The position numbers were made by a program, and so were the translations under genes. The notes beneath the pieces were generated by a model, which ran no database searches, was not told where the DNA came from, and worked only from the letters and a program-made list of their open reading frames with translations. Below are positions 5,962-10,670 of a stretch of DNA of 10,670 bases, in pieces. This stretch comes from Bacillota bacterium (lineage in GTDB: Bacteria > Bacillota > Bacilli > Alicyclobacillales > SLC66): positions 1-10,670 of the forward strand of contig JAJZAS010000032.1 in assembly GCA_021799325.1 (NCBI GenBank). The letters run 5' to 3'. The stretch's first letter is position 1, and each line of letters begins with the position of its first letter.

Positions 5962-7263
5962 CTACTCCCTTTCCCTGACCGCTCTTGCATGTGTCTCAAA
6001 ACCTTCCATGTCTGCAAACCGGGCTGCAAGATCGCGCACTTTAGCAAATCCTTCTTTGGTCACATAGCCAATCGACGAACGCTTGATAAAATCATGAATA
6101 GATACCGCGGAGATAGTACGTGCATTACGCCCTGTAGGCAAAATCGCGTTTGGTCCCAACAAAAAATTGCAGAGCGTGATGGGCGTATGATCGCCTAGCA
6201 GGATTTCCCCCGCATTTTTTAATTGAGGCAACAAAGCAAAAGGTTCCCGAACTTGCACCTCCATGTGTTCTGGTGCGTACTCATTGACAAAATCGACTGC
6301 TTCTTCCATTGAATTGACTTCCACCAATCCTCCGTAGCGGGAGAGAACCGTGGTCACAAATTCGCGGCGCTTATCACTTTCCATCGTGTTGATTAACTGC
6401 AAAAGTTCTTTTTCTACTGCTTCAGCGAGCTTTTGGCTAGGTGTCACCAGCAATGAGGCACTGTCCGGACCGTGCTCCGCCTCAATCAACAGATCCAGCG
6501 CCACGTGGTGGGGATTGGCGCCTTCATCTGCAAGGATAATGGCTTCACTTGGACCCGCAGGCACTCCGGGATCAATGACCCCAGCTAACAGACGTTTTGC
6601 CGCAGTCACATAAGGGTTCCCTGGACCAATTACTTTCGCGCACTTGGGTACACTCTCGGTCCCATAGGCAACTGCAGCAATAGCCTGCGCCCCGCCCACC
6701 TTGTAGATTTCTTTAATACCAAGCAAGTTCGCTGCAAAGAGGATGGCTGGATCCACTTCCCCCTTTTCGTTGGGAGGCGTAATGACAATAATGCGGGGAA
6801 CGCCAGCGACCACCGCAGGAGTGCCAAGCATCAACAGCACAGAGGGAAAACTCCCTTTCCCTCGTGGCACGTATAATGCCACATCGCTGATTGGCGTCAC
6901 TTTTTCCCCTGCCATGATGCCTTCATCGACTTCCATCATCCATATCGGTTCAGGCATTTGCGTGGCATGAAACCGCCGAATGTTCCCTGCGGCATAGCTC
7001 AGCGTTTCTGCCATCTCCTCAGTCACCATTGCCAGGCCGCGTTGCCATTCTTCATCAGATACGCGCAGATTGCCTGGTTGCAGCACCACTCGATCAAACG
7101 CTTTGGTATATTTAATCAGCGCCTCGTCCCCTCTGGTCCGAACCGCTTCGATAATCGGCATTACCGTCTGTACATGATCAGTGATGTCGGCACTCGCTCT
7201 CGTCATGATTAATTTTTTTTGATCAAGGTCTAGTTCCCGCCACTTCCAGCGGTTAATCCGCAT
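5962..7263 (-). CDS. hisD: HisD-family dehydrogenase: diverged histidinol dehydrogenase
   Basis: Histidinol dehydrogenase oxidises L-histidinol to L-histidine in two NAD-dependent steps with one zinc. The 433-aa protein has the whole family fold: YVPRGKGSFPS (131-141), VGGAQAIAAVAYGTESVPK (189-207), GPGNPYV (213-219), AGPSE (236-240), AEHGPDS (262-268), APEHMEV (330-336), GPNAILPTG (370-378). The catalytic Glu332-His333 pair is kept. Against E. coli HisD, zinc ligands Gln259 and Asp360 correspond to Glu261 and Asn366, and substrate His367 is Ala373; His264 and His425 are kept. I believe this pattern marks a widespread HisD-like subgroup rather than the canonical enzyme, so the gene symbol is a family label. 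The start is ATG with GAGGAGG (7271-7277) seven bases upstream. The next gene starts four bases after its stop. Confidence 0.82.
   Translation of the reverse strand: MRINRWKWRELDLDQKKLIMTRASADITDHVQTVMPIIEAVRTRGDEALIKYTKAFDRVVLQPGNLRVSDEEWQRGLAMVTEEMAETLSYAAGNIRRFHATQMPEPIWMMEVDEGIMAGEKVTPISDVALYVPRGKGSFPSVLLMLGTPAVVAGVPRIIVITPPNEKGEVDPAILFAANLLGIKEIYKVGGAQAIAAVAYGTESVPKCAKVIGPGNPYVTAAKRLLAGVIDPGVPAGPSEAIILADEGANPHHVALDLLIEAEHGPDSASLLVTPSQKLAEAVEKELLQLINTMESDKRREFVTTVLSRYGGLVEVNSMEEAVDFVNEYAPEHMEVQVREPFALLPQLKNAGEILLGDHTPITLCNFLLGPNAILPTGRNARTISAVSIHDFIKRSSIGYVTKEGFAKVRDLAARFADMEGFETHARAVRERE
5965..5972 (-). promoter_or_regulatory. Ribosome binding site that decides the GTG start of the HisB-like gene
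   Basis: AAAGGGAG on the minus strand spans the last codons of the HisD-like gene and lies seven bases before GTG (5957-5955). A second purine run (5959-5963) is too close to the start to be used. Confidence 0.6.
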
Positions 7264-7282
7264 AAAATATCCTCCTCAAACG

Positions 7283-7306
7283 CTTTAGCATGCTAATATA
7301 CTAAAG
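7283..7306 (-). promoter_or_regulatory. Palindromic operator-like site over a possible -10 box upstream of the HisD-like gene
   Basis: A perfect 12-bp palindrome TTAGCATGCTAA (7285-7296) sits inside a wider inverted repeat CTTTAG/CTAAAG (7283-7288, 7301-7306). A TATATT box (7295-7300, minus strand, 5/6 match) overlaps it, 31 bp upstream of the ATG. The best -35-like sequence (TAGACA) is 20 bp away, so the promoter itself is weak. The arrangement suggests an internal, regulated promoter for the HisD-HisB-HAD genes. Confidence 0.4.
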
Positions 7307-7323
7307 GAATCAGGTGGGGTTGT

Positions 7324-7755
7324 CTAGTCTTTTTGAGAGGGACTTGCTAGTTTATGCTTCTCCGTATTTAGCGGGACTATGGCAACCGTACAACGAGAGA
7401 TACATACCAGTCGCTTTTCTTCATCGACAATCCGGATTTCCCACACAAAAGTGCTTCTGCCACGGTGAATGGGAGTGGCTGACGCGAAAACGTAACCTTC
7501 TCTGGCACTTCGAATGTGGTTCGCGTTGATTTCCAGCCCCACCGCCGTTTGCGTAGTTCTGTCGATGTTGAGGTAAGTACCAAGGCTGGCCACAGTCTCG
7601 GCCAAGGCCACTGAAGCGCCGCCATGAAGCAGACCTGCTGGTTGATGCGTTCGATGGTCCACCGGCATTTTCGCTTCAATCAAATCGGGAGTAGCAGTGA
7701 TCATTTCAATTCCTAACCACTCAATCATCGTATTTTCGAGTTCTTTTCTATCCAT
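7324..7755 (-). CDS. Hotdog-fold acyl-CoA thioesterase (PaaI/YdiI-like)
   Basis: A cytoplasmic hotdog thioesterase that hydrolyses acyl- or aroyl-CoA. The 143-aa protein resembles E. coli YdiI (MenI, 1,4-dihydroxy-2-naphthoyl-CoA hydrolase) over nearly its whole length: MPVDHRTHQPAGLLHGGAS (30-48), with the HGG oxyanion motif at 44-46 and catalytic Glu53 in ALAETVAS, then GLEINANHIRSAREG. The C-terminus continues about 15 residues beyond YdiI. The start is ATG at 7755 with AGGTG upstream, 12 bases after the LysR stop, so translation of the two is probably coupled. No other menaquinone gene is in view, so a MenI role is only possible, and a broad-specificity PaaI-type role or a link to the downstream HisD-like genes is equally open. 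Confidence 0.82.
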   Translation of the reverse strand: MDRKELENTMIEWLGIEMITATPDLIEAKMPVDHRTHQPAGLLHGGASVALAETVASLGTYLNIDRTTQTAVGLEINANHIRSAREGYVFASATPIHRGRSTFVWEIRIVDEEKRLVCISRCTVAIVPLNTEKHKLASPSQKD

Positions 7756-7767
7756 TTTTGCACCTGC

Positions 7768-8640
7768 CTATGTTGGTTTAAATTGTTCCATGACCAGATT
7801 CGTAAACGCATCTGTCAACGGATCCTGTACAGCATTTTCAGCATATACCATGTAAAATCCACGCCGCTTTTCGAGTTGCATTACCTTACTCACTTTTGCT
7901 CGATCCGCCGCTAATGACGAAACAAATCCAAACCCCACTCCCGCTTCCACCATGGCGATCAGCGTGACGGTATCCACCACATGTGCTACGTAATGCAATT
8001 CCTGGGCCTTTAATCCAAATTGTAATAAAAGCGCTTCCTCCACCGCCAATTGAGTCCCTGATCCGGGTTCTCTGCCAATCATAGGAAGCCCTTTGATGTC
8101 CTCCACTGCAAACTCGTCCATTTCCCGTAACGGACCAATCAGCACCAATTGATCGTCTGTTAAAAACTGTGAATGAAAGTGCTCCAGCAAGGGATTCAAT
8201 CCTACCATCGCCACATCAAAATGACCCTGATGGAGTTTTTTAACCACATTTTCCGAGGAATCCACATTAATCGTGATATCGATGTGAGGATAAGCTTCGC
8301 GGAACTCTTTGATCATTGGGGGTAGCAAATACGTGCCTGGAATGGTGCTTGCCCCAATTCGAAGAACGCCCGTCAACTTATTTTCAAAGGCTGCACAAGC
8401 CTTATGTAAATCGTTCCATTCTTTGATCATTTTTTTTCCTGACTGATAGACAAGTGAGCCAGCCTCTGTCACTTCTAGGCTGATCTGATCTCGCCGAAGG
8501 AGGTGGACACCCAGTTCCTGTTCCAGATTCTTGATCTGCTTACTTACCGCTGATTGTGTCAGACCCATGTGATTCGCCGCTTCAGAAAAACTTCTTCTGT
8601 CCACAACCTCCACAAACGTCTTTAAGCGTCGAAGGCTCAT
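7768..8640 (-). CDS. LysR-family transcriptional regulator (CysL-like)
   Basis: A DNA-binding regulator controlled by a small co-inducer. The 290-aa length is typical. An N-terminal winged helix-turn-helix (about 1-60) contains SFSEAANHMGLTQSAVSKQI, followed by a linker helix and a periplasmic-binding-protein-like effector domain from about residue 92 (LRIGASTIPGTYLLPP). The GREPGSGTQLAVEEAL segment is shared with CysL/CysB-type LysR proteins that respond to sulfur or selenium metabolites, but that is resemblance, not proof. LysR genes usually diverge from their target; this one instead sits two bases after the HD-GYP gene and 12 bases before a thioesterase. The start is ATG with GAGGTG eight bases upstream. 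Its targets may be this operon or distant genes. Confidence 0.88.
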   Translation of the reverse strand: MSLRRLKTFVEVVDRRSFSEAANHMGLTQSAVSKQIKNLEQELGVHLLRRDQISLEVTEAGSLVYQSGKKMIKEWNDLHKACAAFENKLTGVLRIGASTIPGTYLLPPMIKEFREAYPHIDITINVDSSENVVKKLHQGHFDVAMVGLNPLLEHFHSQFLTDDQLVLIGPLREMDEFAVEDIKGLPMIGREPGSGTQLAVEEALLLQFGLKAQELHYVAHVVDTVTLIAMVEAGVGFGFVSSLAADRAKVSKVMQLEKRRGFYMVYAENAVQDPLTDAFTNLVMEQFKPT

Positions 8641-8642
8641 CC

Positions 8643-9785
8643 TTACGTCACCTCATTTTGAAGAAAAACATCCTCTTCAAACGGAAATTCATCCCAACGA
8701 TCAATGACCCTCTTGACAATAAAGGGATCAAATTGAGTCCCGCTTCGTTTTTGCAGGTGCTCCACCACTTCGTCTTTTGACCATGCCAATTTATAAGGAC
8801 GAACCGTACTAAGTGCATCAATGACATCAGCAACCGCGACAATTCTCGCTGAGAGCGGGATATCGTGTCCTTTTAGTTTGGCAGGGTAACCGCTTCCATC
8901 CCACCACTCATGATGATGATAGGCAATGTCCATTGCATGCTGAAACAACGATCCGCCTGTATGAACGTCAGGCCTGTACATCATCACCGAACGCATATCT
9001 TCGATGATTTGCCTACCGACAATCGTGTGTTCTTCCATGTTGACTCGCTCGCCTGTACTAAGGCGGTCTGGTTTGAAGAGCAATTCTTTAGGAATAGCCA
9101 CTTTTCCCACATCATGAACAATGGCAGCAACAGAAAACGCCCGTATCATAGAAGGTGACAATTTGTAGGCATCCGCCACTTGTTCCGCGATCCACTTCGT
9201 ATAATTACCGACACGTTCTACATGCTGTTTGGTGTACGGATCATTCCACTCCGCCAAGTGGCTCATGGATTTCAAAAAAACGGCTTCCAAGGAATGAATT
9301 TTTTCCTCTTCCAGGTTCCGTTCCATTTCCTCTCTGGCGTCTTGAAATCCTTTCATGATCCACCATTGACGCCATCTCATCCGCTCGTTGAACAGTGGAT
9401 AAAAAAATGGGGATGGCCATTCATGAGATTGCCGGTGCACATATTCCACTATAAAATTAGTCATATGCACCATCCAGGCAAGAGGAACGCCGATTTGATA
9501 ATGAATTTTGCCGATTTGCACCATTTGCCGCTGCTCACGCCATTCGAAAGGGCTAGACAGACTGACAAAAAAATCGACTAGGGCCTCATGATGCATACTC
9601 ACCGGAATGCTGAGCAAGATCCCCTTCAATTCGTCGACCTCGTCAATAAAATGAAAAAATGCACGGGCCAACTGATCTGCATGAGCTGCAAAAAATGGCT
9701 TTGACGAATATAAAGGGTCCCAATCCAAATCAGGGAGCGAATAATTGTCTATATGATGTTTAGATACAATAGTATCGATATCCAT
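8643..9785 (-). CDS. Globin-coupled HD-GYP protein: putative heme-sensing cyclic-di-GMP phosphodiesterase
   Basis: The C-terminal half (about 165-365) is an HD-GYP domain, which hydrolyses cyclic-di-GMP at a metal centre. His188, the His224-Asp225 doublet with Lys228, His253, His291-His292 and the signature DGSGYP (296-301) are all present, then VADVIDAL and RPYK. The N-terminal ~150 residues resemble a globin-coupled sensor: IGKIHYQIGVP (91-101) aligns with the proximal-histidine stretch of E. coli DosC/YddV, giving His95 as the predicted heme ligand. AFFHFI (42-47) aligns with the distal helix, where DosC has Tyr43 and this protein has Phe44. A charged helical linker (about 148-168) joins the two. 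No membrane segment is seen. The start is ATG with AAGGAA six bases upstream. It is the first gene of a minus-strand run. The HD-GYP call is firm; the globin call rests on motif resemblance. Confidence 0.85.
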   Translation of the reverse strand: MDIDTIVSKHHIDNYSLPDLDWDPLYSSKPFFAAHADQLARAFFHFIDEVDELKGILLSIPVSMHHEALVDFFVSLSSPFEWREQRQMVQIGKIHYQIGVPLAWMVHMTNFIVEYVHRQSHEWPSPFFYPLFNERMRWRQWWIMKGFQDAREEMERNLEEEKIHSLEAVFLKSMSHLAEWNDPYTKQHVERVGNYTKWIAEQVADAYKLSPSMIRAFSVAAIVHDVGKVAIPKELLFKPDRLSTGERVNMEEHTIVGRQIIEDMRSVMMYRPDVHTGGSLFQHAMDIAYHHHEWWDGSGYPAKLKGHDIPLSARIVAVADVIDALSTVRPYKLAWSKDEVVEHLQKRSGTQFDPFIVKRVIDRWDEFPFEEDVFLQNEVT

Positions 9786-9813
9786 GCGCTATTCCTTTCA
9801 GCCGTATACACTC

Positions 9814-9841
9814 ATGACGTGCATTATTTATATTGTATAAT
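9814..9841 (+). promoter_or_regulatory. Predicted promoter of the short-chain dehydrogenase gene
   Basis: A perfect TATAAT (9836-9841) with ATGACG (9814-9819, 4/6) 16 bp upstream, about 50 bp before the start codon. It overlaps the predicted promoter of the divergent HD-GYP gene. Confidence 0.45.
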
Positions 9842-9862
9842 AAATATTATTGAAAATGTAAA
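9834..9862 (-). promoter_or_regulatory. Predicted promoter of the globin-HD-GYP gene and following operon
   Basis: On the minus strand TTTACA (9857-9862, 5/6) and TATACA (9834-9839, 4/6) are 17 bp apart. A 14-bp AT-only inverted repeat ATAATA-AA-TATTAT (9837-9850) lies between and over the two opposing -10 regions. The whole stretch is AT-rich, so matches by chance are likely. Confidence 0.4.
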
Positions 9863-9877
9863 TATTCCATACATAAC

Positions 9878-9883
9878 GAGGAG
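9878..9883 (+). promoter_or_regulatory. Ribosome binding site that favours a TTG start for the short-chain dehydrogenase
   Basis: GAGGAG lies eight bases before TTG at 9892 but only two bases before the in-frame ATG at 9886. Spacing favours TTG. The protein would differ by only two residues. Confidence 0.5.
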
Positions 9884-9891
9884 CGATGAAC

Positions 9892-10665
9892 TTGGATAAA
9901 GTCGCGATGATTACAGGAGCCAGCAGCGGAATCGGCCGCTCGACCAGTTTGGCGCTAGCAGATTTGGGTTACCACTTGGTCATCGGTGCAAGAAATCTTG
10001 ACAAGCTAAGTAAGGTGAAAACGGAGGCAGAGCAGAAAGGCGTTAAGGTGGTGGCACTACCACTTGATGTGCGGAGTTTAGAGAGCGCGGAAGCATTCGT
10101 CAAGCAAGCGATGGAAGCGTTCGGCAGGATTGATGTACTCGTGAATAATGCCGGCCTTGCTCGCGGAGTCACTAAAATTGCCGAACAAAAAAATGAGGCG
10201 GAATGGCAAGAAATGATCGACACCAATTTAATGGGCCTTGCCAGAATGACCCGTTTGGTGGTTCCGCTAATGATGGATCAACATGTGGGCCATGTCGTCA
10301 ATATTGGTTCCACGGCTGGACACGATGCCTATCCTGGAGGATCTATTTACGCCGCCACTAAATTTGGGGAGAGGGCTTTCACCACTGCGCTTCGCCAGGA
10401 ATTGCTGGGCACCCCTCTGCGCGTCACCTCCATTGATCCGGGAATGGTCGAAACGGAATTCAGCATGGTCAGGTATTACGGGGATAAAGATAAAGCAGAT
10501 GCAGTCTACACAGGGGTAACGCCGCTTGGACCGGATGATATTGCGGACCTCATTGCGTTTGCCGTGACAAGAAAATCCCACGTCAACCTGGAAACTATTA
10601 TTGTCAGGCCCGTTGATCAGGCGAGCAATGCCATGGTGGCAAGAAAGAAATCATCAGAAAGCTGA
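9892..10665 (+). CDS. Short-chain dehydrogenase/reductase, YdfG-like (3-hydroxy acid / L-allo-threonine dehydrogenase type)
   Basis: A classical SDR oxidoreductase using NAD(P). The 257-aa protein has the cofactor loop TGASSGIG (8-15), NNAG (85-88), catalytic Ser140, Tyr153 and Lys157 (in GSTAGHDAYPGGSIYAATK), and DPGMVETEFS (182-191). The order and wording of these motifs, including MIDTNLMGL and the C-terminal HVNLETIIVRPV, are close to E. coli YdfG, which oxidises 3-hydroxy acids and serine-type substrates with NADP. Arg34 in GARN, after the second strand, suits NADP preference. The start is TTG at 9892, as its ribosome site is too close to the ATG at 9886. It is transcribed alone in view, divergent from the HD-GYP gene. 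The family is certain and the substrate is inferred. Confidence 0.88.
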   Translation: MDKVAMITGASSGIGRSTSLALADLGYHLVIGARNLDKLSKVKTEAEQKGVKVVALPLDVRSLESAEAFVKQAMEAFGRIDVLVNNAGLARGVTKIAEQKNEAEWQEMIDTNLMGLARMTRLVVPLMMDQHVGHVVNIGSTAGHDAYPGGSIYAATKFGERAFTTALRQELLGTPLRVTSIDPGMVETEFSMVRYYGDKDKADAVYTGVTPLGPDDIADLIAFAVTRKSHVNLETIIVRPVDQASNAMVARKKSSES

Positions 10666-10670
10666 TCACC

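Noticed and set aside
5544..5978. 144-aa open frame on the plus strand
   Set aside because: Antisense shadow of the HisB-like gene with no recognisable domain and no separate promoter or ribosome site.
5958..6047. Upstream extension of the HisB-like frame to an ATG at 6047
   Set aside because: The extra 30 residues overlap the end of the HisD-like gene and lie outside the IGPD fold. GTG 5957 has a well-placed ribosome site.
7314..7529. 71-aa open frame on the plus strand near the HisD-like promoter
   Set aside because: Mostly antisense to the thioesterase gene, with no family match.
9180..9581. 133-aa open frame on the plus strand
   Set aside because: Antisense shadow of the globin-HD-GYP gene with low-complexity composition and no motif.
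1..10670. CRISPR arrays, tRNA or rRNA genes, transposases, prophage genes, riboswitches
   Set aside because: I looked on both strands and saw no repeat array, cloverleaf, transposase motif or known aptamer core. Nearly all the sequence is explained by housekeeping-type genes.

Overview
This looks like a chromosomal window from a Gram-positive, spore-forming Bacillota, perhaps an Alicyclobacillaceae-type Bacilli. That is inferred from strong purine-rich Shine-Dalgarno sites, frequent TTG/GTG starts, a YaaH-like family 18 glycosidase and the style of the Moco genes. The species cannot be fixed from the sequence alone. I see no rRNA, tRNA, CRISPR array, insertion sequence or phage gene. Coding density is high and the longest gene-free stretch is about 110 bp.

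Left part (1-1853): molybdenum cofactor synthesis. A partial moaC reads leftward. Diverging from it are a moaD-moaE fusion and a moeB-type adenylyltransferase with a TTG start, ended by a clear hairpin terminator. MoeB would activate the C-terminal Gly-Gly of MoaD. In this protein that Gly-Gly is internal, so the fusion probably has to be cut before it can carry sulfur.

Middle-left (1844-4389): an uncharacterised 59-aa gene and an MBL-fold hydrolase on the minus strand, then a membrane-anchored GH18 glycosidase on the plus strand. The GH18 gene ends tail to tail with the next operon, with a 21-bp coding overlap.

Middle-right (4369-9785): six consecutive minus-strand genes with very small gaps. 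In transcription order they are a globin-domain HD-GYP phosphodiesterase, a LysR regulator, a PaaI/YdiI-like thioesterase, a HisD-family dehydrogenase, a HisB-family dehydratase and a HAD phosphatase. The last three resemble late histidine biosynthesis. However, both the HisD-like and HisB-like proteins have changes at metal- and substrate-binding positions that are almost invariant in the true histidine enzymes. I infer a diverged dehydratase-phosphatase-dehydrogenase module that may act on another substrate. This and the putative heme-sensing HD-GYP protein are the most interesting content.

Right end (9892-10665): a YdfG-like short-chain dehydrogenase, divergent from the HD-GYP gene across an AT-rich, overlapping promoter region.
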